Below are positions 1-8,908 of a stretch of 45,665 bases of DNA, in pieces. Position 1 is the first letter of the stretch; the number at the start of each line of letters is the position of its first letter. The notes below the pieces were generated by a model. It had not been told where the DNA came from. It searched no databases and worked only from the letters and a program-made list of their open reading frames with translations. Location: NCBI GenBank assembly GCA_016938815.1, contig JAFGTX010000106.1:1-45665 (forward strand). Direction: 5' to 3'. Both the position numbers and the translations under genes were made by a program. The stretch comes from Clostridia bacterium (GTDB taxonomy: Bacteria > Bacillota > Clostridia > Peptostreptococcales > Acidaminobacteraceae).

Positions 1-2
1 TG

Positions 3-332
3 AGAATCGCATGGCTTTATCGTTATCAGGGCAACAATGAGAAGGAAATGGCTTTTATTAAGCATGCACGGGACAAATTTATAGATGCGTACCAGAACGA
101 GAATCTGTCAGACGATAAAGAGAATGAACTTTTGACCATGCTTTTGGTAGGGGAACTCAGTAGGAGGCTATCTGATTATCATACCGCGGTTAAGTGGTTC
201 AGCAAGCTGCTTCAGGAACCGGATATCAAGAAAAAACGTCACATCGAGATGCATGCCCGTGACTTGTGGGCGGAAGCCAGTATGGCGTATAAAAAGGAAA
301 AAGGCAAAGACTATGAAGTTGATGAAGAGTAG
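3..332 (+). CDS. DUF2225-type protein, C-terminal part (5' end outside window)
   Basis: The reading frame is open from the left edge, so only about the last 109 residues are present. They resemble the C-terminal helical part of DUF2225 proteins: an RIAWLYR stretch, then a tetratricopeptide-like LVGELSRRLSDYHTAVKWF segment and a KKKRHIEMHARDLW tail. That family has an N-terminal zinc-ribbon-like region that would lie upstream; its function is not established. An internal ATG at 48 could be mistaken for the start, but the family match continues upstream of it. The stop overlaps the likely start of cobU, so the two are probably co-transcribed. The family call rests on recognition of this short part only. 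Confidence 0.65.
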   Translation, partial: RIAWLYRYQGNNEKEMAFIKHARDKFIDAYQNENLSDDKENELLTMLLVGELSRRLSDYHTAVKWFSKLLQEPDIKKKRHIEMHARDLWAEASMAYKKEKGKDYEVDEE

Positions 333-882
333 AATCGTTTTGGTAACGGGTGGTGCGCGTAGTGGCAAGAGTTCTTTTGCTGAGGAGCATGTTCTTCAGC
401 TAGGAGAGCGGATTGGCTATATAGCAACGGCGGAACCATTTGATGAAGGGATGCAGGACCGGATAAAAAAGCATATTTCCCAGCGCCCGGCGACGTGGCC
501 AACCTACGAGTGTTATCAGGAAATCAGCCCAGAAATTCAGACGATTAGCACATCCTGTGATGTGGTGATACTCGACTGTATAACGGTTATGCTCACCAAT
601 TTGATGTTCAAGAATGAGATGGATTGGGAAACTTTATCCAGAAGTCGAATCGATGAGATTGAGCAATACATTCTAGAGGAAGTGACACAACTCATTGAAA
701 ATATGCGGGAACATCATTTGAACGCAGTGATCGTCACTAATGAGGTCGGTGCGGGCATTGTACCGGAAAATAGGCTTTCAAGGGTATTTAGAGACATGGC
801 AGGACGTGTGAATCAACTGATTTCAAAGCAGTCAGACGACGTTTACTATGTCGTATCCGGTATACCGATTAAGATAAAATAA
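313..882 (+). CDS. cobU: Adenosylcobinamide kinase / adenosylcobinamide-phosphate guanylyltransferase CobU
   Basis: Bifunctional cytoplasmic enzyme that phosphorylates adenosylcobinamide and then adds GMP, activating the corrinoid for nucleotide-loop assembly by CobS. The P-loop VTGGARSGKSSFAEE lies within the first 25 residues, and the family's histidine region appears as KKHISQRP. The segment VVILDCITVMLTNL, with its Walker-B-like aspartate, and the later VIVTNEVGAGIVPENRLSR motif are typical. Length is about 189 residues, normal for CobU. I chose ATG at 313 because the P-loop should lie close to the N terminus; ATG at 322 is almost as good. A longer frame from 253 overlaps the upstream gene heavily and is unlikely. 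First recognisable gene of the cobalamin cluster, 12 bases before cobS. Confidence 0.93.
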   Translation: MKLMKSRIVLVTGGARSGKSSFAEEHVLQLGERIGYIATAEPFDEGMQDRIKKHISQRPATWPTYECYQEISPEIQTISTSCDVVILDCITVMLTNLMFKNEMDWETLSRSRIDEIEQYILEEVTQLIENMREHHLNAVIVTNEVGAGIVPENRLSRVFRDMAGRVNQLISKQSDDVYYVVSGIPIKIK

Positions 883-894
883 TGGAGGCAGGAC

Positions 895-1626
895 ATGAAG
901 CCGTTGATACTGATGATTCAATTTCTGACCAGGATTCCGTTGAAAGTAACGTTAGATGTAACGGATGATGATTTTACAAGCGGATTTAAATACTTTCCAG
1001 TTGTAGGGAGTATAATCGGTGGATTGATTTATGCAATCCATTTTATTTTGCATCCCTATTTTAATGGTTTTACTTTGGCGGTCATCCTTACGCTAAGCTA
1101 TATCTATATTACAGGTGGCTTGCATATGGATGGCCTTAGCGATTCTGCCGATGGTCTTTTCAGTGGCCGGTCCAAGGAACGCATTCTAGAGATCATGAAA
1201 GATTCAAGAATCGGTAGCAATGGCGCACTGGCCATGGTTTTTGTCGTGCTGCTCAAGGTGGCCTTTTTCTATGAAATAGATGCCGCAGCGCTTGGAAAAT
1301 TGCTTCTGACATTGCCGATGATGTCCAAGTACGTGGTCGTATTTACCTCGGCTTTTTCGAGATATGCGCGGGAAGATGGCATGGGCAACTGGTTTATAGG
1401 CAAGGTGTCCGGTGTGGACTTTCTTTTGGCAACGATTTATACTATTGGCATTACGACGCTGATTGAACCCCGTCATCTGGTGCTGCTTGCAGGTGGCTTG
1501 TGTTTCGGATGGTTGTTTCGACGTTTTTGCTATAGCCATATCGACGGCATGACCGGAGATACGATTGGTGCACTTTCTGAATTGGCTGACGTTGTGATTT
1601 TGTGCGTAGGCGCACTGTTTCTATAA
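895..1626 (+). CDS. cobS: Adenosylcobinamide-GDP ribazoletransferase (cobalamin synthase) CobS
   Basis: Integral membrane enzyme that joins adenosylcobinamide-GDP to alpha-ribazole or its phosphate to make adenosylcobalamin or its phosphate. The 243-residue protein has several hydrophobic helices and the family signature GGLHMDGLSDSADGLF (about residues 75-90), whose aspartates bind divalent metal, followed by RSKERILEIMKDSRIGSNG. A GGAGG ribosome site precedes ATG 895. It sits between cobU, which makes its substrate, and a ribazole-phosphate phosphatase, so three nucleotide-loop genes are contiguous. The length is normal for the family. Confidence 0.95.
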   Translation: MKPLILMIQFLTRIPLKVTLDVTDDDFTSGFKYFPVVGSIIGGLIYAIHFILHPYFNGFTLAVILTLSYIYITGGLHMDGLSDSADGLFSGRSKERILEIMKDSRIGSNGALAMVFVVLLKVAFFYEIDAAALGKLLLTLPMMSKYVVVFTSAFSRYAREDGMGNWFIGKVSGVDFLLATIYTIGITTLIEPRHLVLLAGGLCFGWLFRRFCYSHIDGMTGDTIGALSELADVVILCVGALFL

Positions 1627-1641
1627 ATAGAGGGGAAAAAT

Positions 1642-2232
1642 ATGAAAATAGTATTGGTTAGACATGGGGAGACAACCGCTAATGTGGCGCGGCTATTTTG
1701 TGGCCATACCGATGTCTTGTTGACGGAAAAAGGTATACAGCAGGCCGAGGCGGCTGCAGAGAAACTTAAAGACTACAAGTTCACGAAAATGATTTCCAGT
1801 GATTTGCGACGGGCACGAAAAACGGCTTCGATCATCAACCATTATCATCAGTTGCCGATTGATCGAGAGCGCGGTCTTAGGGAAATGAACTTCGGTGAAT
1901 GCGAGGGCTATACATATGAAGAACTGACAAAACTTAAACCGGAATCATTCAAGGGTGACCGCGTTGGGAAATGGAATTTTATATTTCCAGGTGGCGAAAG
2001 CCTAGAGGTGATGAGCAGTAGAATCAGGGCTTGTATTGACCGCATCAGACAAGAAGCTGATGAGGAGGATACCATTTTGATCGTCGCTCATGCTGGCGTT
2101 ATTAGAATGGTTTTGGCGCTTGAAATTGCACGCAGTAACGAGTCTTACTGGCGTTTTGATATTGATAATTGTGGTATTACGGAACTTAGGTATCACAAAG
2201 AATTTTGCATGATGACCAAGTTGAACGGATAG
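1642..2232 (+). CDS. cobC: Histidine phosphatase, probable alpha-ribazole phosphatase CobC
   Basis: A 196-residue histidine phosphatase: the N-terminal LVRHGETTAN carries the catalytic histidine, GHTDVLLTEKG follows, and the second histidine lies in ILIVAHAGVIR. In this family the enzyme removes phosphate from alpha-ribazole-5'-phosphate or from adenosylcobalamin-5'-phosphate. The superfamily match is certain. The specific role comes from position, directly after cobS and before cbiA, because phosphoglycerate-mutase-like phosphatases are hard to separate by sequence alone. The start ATG 1642 is preceded by AGAGGGG. The stop is 17 bases before the chosen cbiA start. Confidence 0.88.
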   Translation: MKIVLVRHGETTANVARLFCGHTDVLLTEKGIQQAEAAAEKLKDYKFTKMISSDLRRARKTASIINHYHQLPIDRERGLREMNFGECEGYTYEELTKLKPESFKGDRVGKWNFIFPGGESLEVMSSRIRACIDRIRQEADEEDTILIVAHAGVIRMVLALEIARSNESYWRFDIDNCGITELRYHKEFCMMTKLNG

Positions 2233-2249
2233 AAATAGGAGGGAAAATG

Positions 2250-3641
2250 ATGCAGTGTCCTAGATTTGTACTGGCGGGCACCAACAGTGGTGTTGGTAAA
2301 ACGACAATTACCCTTGGTTTATTAAATAGTTTCCATAGAAAAGGACTCCATGTCCAACCCTTTAAAAGTGGACCGGATTACATCGATCCGGCATTTCATA
2401 CCTTTGTAACAGAAAATACTTCACGTAATCTGGATGCTTGGCTTTTATCGGAAGAAAGTATCCGACAATTGATGGTGAAAAGCGGTGAGGGTAAGGATAT
2501 TTCTATCGTAGAAGGCGTTATGGGCTTTTATGATGGGCATACGGTATACCGCGACAAGGGCAGTACTGCCCACCTTTCCAAGATCATCAAGGCACCTGTC
2601 GTGTTGATTCTCAACGGCAGTGGCATTTCTACCAGTGCTGCGGCAATCGTTCATGGATTCAAAAGTTTTGATCCTGATGTGGACGTATCAGGCGTGATCA
2701 TCAACAAGGTCAATTCAGAGCGGCATTATGAAATCCTGAAAGAGGCGATTGAAGAAACAACCGGTGTGAAATGCTACGGCTATCTCAAGAAAAATCCGGA
2801 AGTCAATTTGAGCAGTCGCCATCTAGGTCTGATTCCTTCTTATGAAGTGACAAAATTGAAAGAAAAGATAGACCTTATCAGTGATATGATGGAGGAAAGC
2901 ATCGATTTCGACGGTTTGTTGGCGCTGGGGCAAGGTGCGCCAGATTTAAGTGCTGATACAAAGGCCTTGGAAGGTGACTTTAGTGGTTTACGTATTGGTG
3001 TACCGAAGGACAAGGCTTTCAATTTTTATTATCAGGATAATTTGGATTTGCTTGAAAAGCTTGGTGCAAAACTGATTTGTTTCAGCCCGATGTCAGATGA
3101 AAAGGTGCCGGAAGCATTGGATGGTCTCTATATCGGTGGTGGTTTTCCGGAAGTTTTTGCCAAGGAATTATCAGAGAACAAAGCGATGCGTGCTTCAATA
3201 AAAGATTTCATTGAAAGTGAGCGTCCTGTTTATGCAGAGTGTGGTGGTTTGATGTACATGTGTCGTCAAATCGTCGATCTTGAGGGCAATGCCTTTCCTA
3301 TGGTGGGGGTACTAAACAACGAATCTGTGATGACGGGAAGGCTGCAGCATTTTGGATATGTCGATATCACGCTGGAGGCGGATGCGCCGATTGGTTCAAA
3401 GGGGATGACCTTTAGAGCCCATGAGTTCCATCGCTCTAAGGTCCTGGAGATGACAGAAGACGCAACCTGTTATCATGTTGAAAAGGATAAAGGCAATGGC
3501 GAAATTAAGAGCTGGCAGTGTGGCTACCGGTACAAGAATTTTTTAGGGGGCTATGCCCATGTTCATTTTTATAACAATTTAGAGATACCGGTACATTTTT
3601 TAGAAAAGTGCCAGGGGGTAAAGGAGCGAAACAATGGCTAA
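2250..3641 (+). CDS. cbiA: Cobyrinate a,c-diamide synthase CbiA
   Basis: Glutamine- and ATP-dependent amidation of the a and c side chains of cobyrinate. The N-terminal dethiobiotin-synthetase-like domain carries the P-loop AGTNSGVGKTTITLGL (about residues 9-24). The C-terminal class I glutamine amidotransferase domain has YIGGGFPE and the nucleophile Cys331 in AECGGLMYM. Length is 463 residues, typical of the family. The reading frame extends to ATG 2205, inside the previous gene, but AGGAGGG at 2237-2243 points to ATG 2247 or 2250; 2250 has the better spacing. The 3' end overlaps cbiP by 8 bases, which suggests translational coupling. Neighbours confirm the pathway. Confidence 0.95.
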   Translation: MQCPRFVLAGTNSGVGKTTITLGLLNSFHRKGLHVQPFKSGPDYIDPAFHTFVTENTSRNLDAWLLSEESIRQLMVKSGEGKDISIVEGVMGFYDGHTVYRDKGSTAHLSKIIKAPVVLILNGSGISTSAAAIVHGFKSFDPDVDVSGVIINKVNSERHYEILKEAIEETTGVKCYGYLKKNPEVNLSSRHLGLIPSYEVTKLKEKIDLISDMMEESIDFDGLLALGQGAPDLSADTKALEGDFSGLRIGVPKDKAFNFYYQDNLDLLEKLGAKLICFSPMSDEKVPEALDGLYIGGGFPEVFAKELSENKAMRASIKDFIESERPVYAECGGLMYMCRQIVDLEGNAFPMVGVLNNESVMTGRLQHFGYVDITLEADAPIGSKGMTFRAHEFHRSKVLEMTEDATCYHVEKDKGNGEIKSWQCGYRYKNFLGGYAHVHFYNNLEIPVHFLEKCQGVKERNNG

Positions 3642-5157
3642 GTCAATTATGGTTCTGGGGACGGGTTCTTCAGTAGGTAAAAGTATTATAACAACAGGAT
3701 TATGTCGTGTGCTCAATCAGGATGGTTATGAGGTAGCACCGTTTAAATCTCAAAATATGGCATTGAATTCATTTATTACAGAGCAAGGCGATGAAATGGG
3801 AAGAGCTCAGGTTGTTCAAGCAGAGGCGGCGGGCAAAAAAGCCCACGTCAACATGAATCCCATTCTCTTGAAACCCTCTACAGATAAAAAATCTCAAGTC
3901 ATTTTAAAGGGTAAGGTTTTCAAGAATATGTCGGCTGTCGAGTACCATGAGTACAAGTCGGAGCTGAAAGATATGGTGAAATCCGTCTACGATGATTTGG
4001 CTTCAGAAAACGACGTGATTGTCTTGGAAGGTGCAGGCAGCCCTGCAGAAATCAATCTCAGAGAAAACGACTTAGTGAATATGGGCATGGCAGAACTTTC
4101 GGATTCTCCGGTTGTCATTGTCGGTGATATCGATAGAGGTGGTGTTTTTGCATCCCTTTACGGTACGATCATGCTTTTGACAGAGGAAGAACGCAAGCGT
4201 GTCAAAGGGGTCATCATCAATAAATTCAGAGGTGATGTGGAAATACTGAAGCCGGGCATCAAGATGCTGGAAGATTTGATTCATTTGCCTGTACTGGGTG
4301 TGGTGCCTTATACACATCTACAGATAGAAGATGAGGACAGCTTAGCGGAACGTTTTTACAATAGGACGCAAAGCGAGGGACAGATCAAGATCGAAGTCCT
4401 CTATTTACCACATGTCTCTAATTTTACGGATTTCAACGTTTTTGAAACACAGCCAGATGTACAGCTGAGATATGTAATGCGTGGCGAGAGTATCGGCGAT
4501 CCGGACATTTTGATTATACCGGGTTCTAAAAATACGATTGAAGATTTGATTTACCTCAGAAATTCTGGTCTTGAGGAACAAATCATTCGACTGAGCAAGA
4601 AGAATAAATACATTGTCGGTATTTGCGGTGGCTATCAGATTCTTGGAGAAAGCCTTGAAGATCCATACCATACGGAAAGTGCGATTCCATCGACCAATGG
4701 CCTGGGTCTACTGGCAACGACAACTGTATTTGAACAGGAAAAGACGACCACTCAGATCGAGGGCGTTCTGGAAGCGGAAATACCGGGTCGACTTGCTGAA
4801 TTGTCGGCGTCAACGATTAAGGGTTATGAGATCCATATGGGACAAACTAAGCTTAAAGAAGGGGCTAAACCATTTCTGACCATCTGTAAGAAACTCAATG
4901 AAACGGTTGCCATATCCGATGGTGCCATTAATCTTGCTGGCAATGTTTTTGGAACGTATATTCACGGCATTTTTGACGATATCCAGTTTACGCGTAACTT
5001 CCTGAATATCATTAGAAGAGAAAAAGGTTTGGATGATGTAGAGAGCCAAGTCAAAGATTTCGAAGCATTCAAGGACAACGAATACAACAAGCTGGCAGAG
5101 GTATTAAAGGCATCCCTCGATATGGATAAAATCTATGAAATCATAGGGGTGAAATAG
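3634..5157 (+). CDS. cbiP: Cobyric acid synthase CbiP (CobQ)
   Basis: Amidates the b, d, e and g side chains of adenosylcobyrinate a,c-diamide using glutamine and ATP. The 507-residue protein begins with the P-loop LGTGSSVGKSIITTGL, continues with the typical KSQNMALNSF and EAAGKKAHVNMNPILLKP segments, and ends in a class I amidotransferase domain with Cys331 in GICGGYQILG. AAGGAG precedes ATG 3634. It overlaps cbiA by 8 bases and is followed within 2 bases by cbiB, so the three are almost certainly co-translated. Length and motif order are as expected; nothing is missing. Confidence 0.96.
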   Translation: MAKSIMVLGTGSSVGKSIITTGLCRVLNQDGYEVAPFKSQNMALNSFITEQGDEMGRAQVVQAEAAGKKAHVNMNPILLKPSTDKKSQVILKGKVFKNMSAVEYHEYKSELKDMVKSVYDDLASENDVIVLEGAGSPAEINLRENDLVNMGMAELSDSPVVIVGDIDRGGVFASLYGTIMLLTEEERKRVKGVIINKFRGDVEILKPGIKMLEDLIHLPVLGVVPYTHLQIEDEDSLAERFYNRTQSEGQIKIEVLYLPHVSNFTDFNVFETQPDVQLRYVMRGESIGDPDILIIPGSKNTIEDLIYLRNSGLEEQIIRLSKKNKYIVGICGGYQILGESLEDPYHTESAIPSTNGLGLLATTTVFEQEKTTTQIEGVLEAEIPGRLAELSASTIKGYEIHMGQTKLKEGAKPFLTICKKLNETVAISDGAINLAGNVFGTYIHGIFDDIQFTRNFLNIIRREKGLDDVESQVKDFEAFKDNEYNKLAEVLKASLDMDKIYEIIGVK

Positions 5158-5158
5158 T

Positions 5159-6112
5159 TTGAGTGGTAGTATGATGGCCTTAGCAATAGGTTTGTGTTTG
5201 GATTTGGTCTTTGGTGACCCACACTGGCTACCACATCCCATTCGCTATATTGGCAAAGGCATTGAAAAAGTAGAACAGTGGCTAAGAAAGGAAGATGATT
5301 CGCCTTCGGTGCAACGCGTAAAAGGCGTTTTGCTTTGGGTGATTATGGTGATGGGGACGTTTCTCATTTATAAAATGATTCAGCGTATCACTTATGGGAT
5401 CCATTTTTATCTAGGTGTCGCAGTTGAGAGTTTTGTGATCTATCAGATTCTGGCCATCCGTTGTTTGAGGGATGAAACCATGCGTGTGTATGATGCCCTT
5501 GAAGCGGAGGATATGCAGTCGGCAAGAAAATGGATCAGTTATCTGGTGACGAGAAATACAGAAAGCATGACGGAAGAAGAGGTGGTCAAGGCAACGGTAG
5601 AGACGATCTCTGAAAATATTGTGGATGGTATTACGTCGCCGCTATTCTTCATTGCGCTGGGTGGTGCACCACTCGGTATGCTGTACAAAGCCGTGAATAC
5701 ATTGGATTCCATGGTGGGCTATAAAAATGAGCGCTACCAGTATTTCGGTTGGTTTTCGGCACGTATGGATGATGTGTTCAACTATATTCCAGCGCGATTG
5801 ACCGGTCTTTTCATTGTGCTGATTGCTACGGTATTTGGTTATGATGGTGCCAATGCTTGGCGTATCCTCATCCGAGACCGCAAGAATCATAGCAGTCCAA
5901 ACAGTCCTTACAGCGAGGCACCGGTTGCTGGTGCCTTAAGGATACAGCTGGGTGGACGGGCGACCTATTTTGGTGTGACAAAGGACAAACCGACGATGGG
6001 TGATGCCATCGTACCGATAGAAAGAAAACATATCAAGGCGACCAATCGTCTTATGATTCAAACATCAATGACAGCTGTGATACTCATACTGGCATTGCAT
6101 TATTATTTTTAG
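5159..6112 (+). CDS. cbiB: Adenosylcobinamide-phosphate synthase CbiB
   Basis: Membrane enzyme that attaches aminopropanol or its phosphate to cobyric acid, giving adenosylcobinamide or its phosphate. The 317-residue protein has the N-terminal LDLVFGDPHWLPHPIRYIGK signature, membrane segments and a conserved central segment ending in SENIVDGITSPLFF. TTG at 5159 is chosen because AGGGGTG at 5144-5150 is well spaced from it; ATG 5171 has only a weak site. The next two genes make its aminopropanol-phosphate substrate, so the local order follows the chemistry. Confidence 0.94.
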   Translation: MSGSMMALAIGLCLDLVFGDPHWLPHPIRYIGKGIEKVEQWLRKEDDSPSVQRVKGVLLWVIMVMGTFLIYKMIQRITYGIHFYLGVAVESFVIYQILAIRCLRDETMRVYDALEAEDMQSARKWISYLVTRNTESMTEEEVVKATVETISENIVDGITSPLFFIALGGAPLGMLYKAVNTLDSMVGYKNERYQYFGWFSARMDDVFNYIPARLTGLFIVLIATVFGYDGANAWRILIRDRKNHSSPNSPYSEAPVAGALRIQLGGRATYFGVTKDKPTMGDAIVPIERKHIKATNRLMIQTSMTAVILILALHYYF

Positions 6113-6126
6113 CAGAAGGTGATGAA

Positions 6127-7209
6127 ATGGACTATACCCACGGAGGCAACGTATATAAGGCGGCAAGGACAAGAGCAATCGATGTGGCATCGATTGTCGA
6201 CTTTAGTGCCAATATCAACCCGCTGGGCTTAAGCGATAAAGGAAATCAGCGGCTCAAAGATGCATGGCAGGGGCTTTTGAATTATCCGGACCCGGAATAT
6301 GTGGCGCTTAGAGAGGCGCTTTCGGTATTTCATAAATGCCGTATGAGTCAGATTTTTTTAGGCAATGGTGCCATTGATGCGATTTTCTTTCTAATGGAAA
6401 ATCTCAAACCCAAGCGTGCTTTGGTTTTGGCGCCGACATTTGTCGAATATGAACGGGCTTTGACTATTGCAGGCAGTGCGTTGACTTTTTTTTACCTGAA
6501 GGAGAGCGAGGGCTTTCGCTTAGATCTTACACGTTATTTGAAGGAAGCGGAGACTCACGATTGCTTGGTGATTTGCAATCCCAATAATCCGACAGGACAA
6601 CTCGTGCCTAAAAGCGACATGATGCAAATCATTGAGTTTGCTAAAAGACATGGTAAGGATTTGGTGATTGACGAAGCTTTTATGGACTTTACGGATATGG
6701 ATGAGAGTCAGTCTTGTATCGATCAAATCAAGGCTTATGATCAACTCTACATCTTGCGTTCCATTACCAAGTTTTTCGCAGTGCCGGGTTTGAGGCTGGG
6801 CTATGTTTTGTCAGGTAATTCAACATTTGCAGAAAGCTACTGGCGAAAAAAAGCGCCTTGGTGCGTGAATTATTTTGCTCAGGAGTACACCATTGGTGCT
6901 TTGGAGGATGCGGCATATATCCATGACACCAAACATTATGTCATGGAGGCAAGAGAGCACCTTTATCAGGCCTTAAGTACCATCGACCATATCCACCCCC
7001 ATCCGAGTATGGGTAACTATATTTTTCTGAAATACACAGGTACGCCGGCTTTGAAGGAAAGTCTTGAGGAGAGGGGTATCCTAATTAGGGATTGCAACAA
7101 TTATCATGGTTTGGATGAACAGTATTATAGAGTCGCAGTCAAGACGCAAGCGCAAAATGAACGCTTGGTGGCAAGCATCAAGGAGATTATCGATGAAACA
7201 GTGGATTAA
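6127..7209 (+). CDS. cobD: Threonine-phosphate decarboxylase CobD (PLP-dependent)
   Basis: Class I/II aminotransferase-fold enzyme that decarboxylates L-threonine O-3-phosphate to (R)-1-amino-2-propanol phosphate, the linker used by CbiB. The 360-residue protein starts MDYTHGGNVY, as CobD proteins do, has SANINPLG, the CNPNNPTGQL motif and the predicted PLP lysine Lys215 in LRSITKFFAVPGLRLGY. Histidinol-phosphate aminotransferase is the nearest alternative by fold, but the N-terminal HGG motif and the cobalamin context favour CobD. An AGAAGGTGAT ribosome site precedes ATG 6127. The 3' end overlaps the following kinase gene by 17 bases. Confidence 0.94.
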   Translation: MDYTHGGNVYKAARTRAIDVASIVDFSANINPLGLSDKGNQRLKDAWQGLLNYPDPEYVALREALSVFHKCRMSQIFLGNGAIDAIFFLMENLKPKRALVLAPTFVEYERALTIAGSALTFFYLKESEGFRLDLTRYLKEAETHDCLVICNPNNPTGQLVPKSDMMQIIEFAKRHGKDLVIDEAFMDFTDMDESQSCIDQIKAYDQLYILRSITKFFAVPGLRLGYVLSGNSTFAESYWRKKAPWCVNYFAQEYTIGALEDAAYIHDTKHYVMEAREHLYQALSTIDHIHPHPSMGNYIFLKYTGTPALKESLEERGILIRDCNNYHGLDEQYYRVAVKTQAQNERLVASIKEIIDETVD

Positions 7210-8086
7210 GGTAAGGACTCCCGCTTCTTGTGGAGAATTGATTCAAGGTTTTTACGGCAAGCAAGAAATGTTGATTTCCTATCCCATCAATTTGTTCAGT
7301 GAAGTGACCTTTTCAAGAGGGAAACAAAGTGATGGCGAGGCATTAGGCTGGAAGGCGGAGAAAGCGGTACAGCTGTTTTTTGAAGAAACAGGTGCCGACA
7401 GGCATCTTTTGGATCAATATCATGTGACGGTTATGAACAATATTCCTGTTGGAAAAGGCATGGCTAGCAGTACGGCAGATATTTGCGGTGTTTTGAAGGG
7501 ACTTTGTCATCTCTATGAGTTGGAATTGGCTGAGGAGGAAGTTGCAAGGCTTTGTTGTCTTGTTGAACCGACAGATAGTACCGTATTCCAATCGCTGACG
7601 CTCTTTGATCACATCAATGGCATCAAGATGGAATCTTTCGATTGGCAGCTGGAATGTGATGTTCTCGTTCTTGAGCCGGATTATCAGATCAATACGACAG
7701 ACTTTAGAAGGGCCAATAAAGAGCAAATCATGAGAAAGAACCATGATTCCAAAGCCTTGGAGTTATTCAGAGCGGCGGTAGAGGCGAAATGTTATTATAA
7801 ATTGTGTGAGAGCACCTATCTAAGCGCGAAGGAAAACCAGGAAATTTTGGAAAAACCTTATTTGGAAGAACTTTATCATATGGCTCTTGAACATAACTGC
7901 TATGGCATTAATGTAGCTCATAGCGGCAGCATTGTCGCCATTCTATTTGATAGAAACAAGGTAGATATCGACGCACTTAAAGTGGCATTGACAAACAATC
8001 CTTGTGGTTCTTACTATAAAAAAAGATATATGGCAAAAGTGATCGAAGGTGGATCACAAATATTGGAGGGTAAAACGTGTTTGTAG
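7193..8086 (+). CDS. pduX: GHMP-family L-threonine kinase PduX
   Basis: Phosphorylates L-threonine to the O-3-phosphate that CobD decarboxylates. The 297-residue protein begins with VRTPASCGELIQGFYGK, the N-terminal motif of PduX-type GHMP kinases, and has the GHMP phosphate-binding loop PVGKGMASSTADI. ATG 7193 is chosen because AAGGAG lies at a good distance and the family motif starts directly after it; a frame opening at 7106 would run deep into cobD. The cobD overlap (17 bases) and uppP overlap (10 bases) suggest one transcript. Kinase and decarboxylase side by side give a complete route from threonine to the aminopropanol arm. Confidence 0.9.
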   Translation: MKQWIKVRTPASCGELIQGFYGKQEMLISYPINLFSEVTFSRGKQSDGEALGWKAEKAVQLFFEETGADRHLLDQYHVTVMNNIPVGKGMASSTADICGVLKGLCHLYELELAEEEVARLCCLVEPTDSTVFQSLTLFDHINGIKMESFDWQLECDVLVLEPDYQINTTDFRRANKEQIMRKNHDSKALELFRAAVEAKCYYKLCESTYLSAKENQEILEKPYLEELYHMALEHNCYGINVAHSGSIVAILFDRNKVDIDALKVALTNNPCGSYYKKRYMAKVIEGGSQILEGKTCL

Positions 8087-8868
8087 AGATTATTAAAGCG
8101 ATTGTACTGGGTATCATCGAAGGTTTGACGGAATTTTTACCGGTGTCGTCTACCGGTCATTTGATTATTGCCAATAAAGTTTTGGCTTTTGAAGGCGCTT
8201 TTGCCAATTTATTTTCAGTGGTCATTCAAAGCGGGGCGATTTTAGCAGTCATCATTTATTTCAGAGACAAGTTGTTGCCGAAATTTGACTCTAAGGAAAC
8301 CTTCGTTAAATACGTAAAATTCATAGCGGTGGTTTGTATTGCAATTGTTCCGGCTGGACTTGTTGGCATTCCGTTTGAGAGTGCGATAGAAGCGTATTTA
8401 TTTAACACGACAACCGTGTCAATTGCGCTGGTTTTAGGTGCAGGACTGCTATTTTTCGCAGATCGCAAGGGTAGAAAAGTAACCGTAGATGATGAACATC
8501 AAATTACAGTAAAACAGGCACTGATTGTCGGATGTTTTCAATGTCTAGCGATGATTCCAGGTATGTCTCGCTCGGCCTCTACCATTGTCGGTGGCTTGGT
8601 GGTTGGTTTTTCGCGAAGTGTTGCAGCAGAATTTTCCTTTTTTATGTCTGTTCCAACGATTATGGGTGCTTCATTGGTTAAACTTATAAAATCAGAGTTG
8701 GTATTTACGTCACATGAGATTATTCTATTACTTGTGGGTTCGGTTGTTTCTTTTGTAGTGGCGTACTATGTCATTGCCTTTTTTATGAATTATATCAAGA
8801 AAAGAGATTTAAAAATTTTCGCATATTATAGAATAATTTTAGGAATATTGGTTATATTATTAAAATAG
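8077..8868 (+). CDS. uppP: Undecaprenyl-diphosphatase UppP (BacA)
   Basis: Membrane phosphatase that recycles undecaprenyl diphosphate to the monophosphate carrier for cell-wall synthesis; over-expression in other bacteria gives bacitracin resistance. The 263-residue protein has both family motifs, EGLTEFLPVSSTGHLI at the N terminus and GMSRSASTI in the second half, and several membrane helices. The start is GTG 8077 with GGAGGG upstream, overlapping pduX by 10 bases. Its function is unrelated to cobalamin, so it appears to be a passenger at the end of the cob transcript. Confidence 0.96.
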   Translation: MFVEIIKAIVLGIIEGLTEFLPVSSTGHLIIANKVLAFEGAFANLFSVVIQSGAILAVIIYFRDKLLPKFDSKETFVKYVKFIAVVCIAIVPAGLVGIPFESAIEAYLFNTTTVSIALVLGAGLLFFADRKGRKVTVDDEHQITVKQALIVGCFQCLAMIPGMSRSASTIVGGLVVGFSRSVAAEFSFFMSVPTIMGASLVKLIKSELVFTSHEIILLLVGSVVSFVVAYYVIAFFMNYIKKRDLKIFAYYRIILGILVILLK

Positions 8869-8878
8869 ACTGTAAGTA

Positions 8879-8887
8879 TGTTATAAT
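8879..8887 (+). promoter_or_regulatory. Extended -10 promoter for cheX
   Basis: TG-T-TATAAT is a consensus extended -10 element, 22 bases before the cheX start codon. No good -35 box is present at the normal distance, which extended -10 promoters can tolerate. It separates cheX-trmL from the cob-uppP transcript. Confidence 0.6.
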
Positions 8888-8908
8888 CATATTTAAGGGG
8901 GAGATTGA

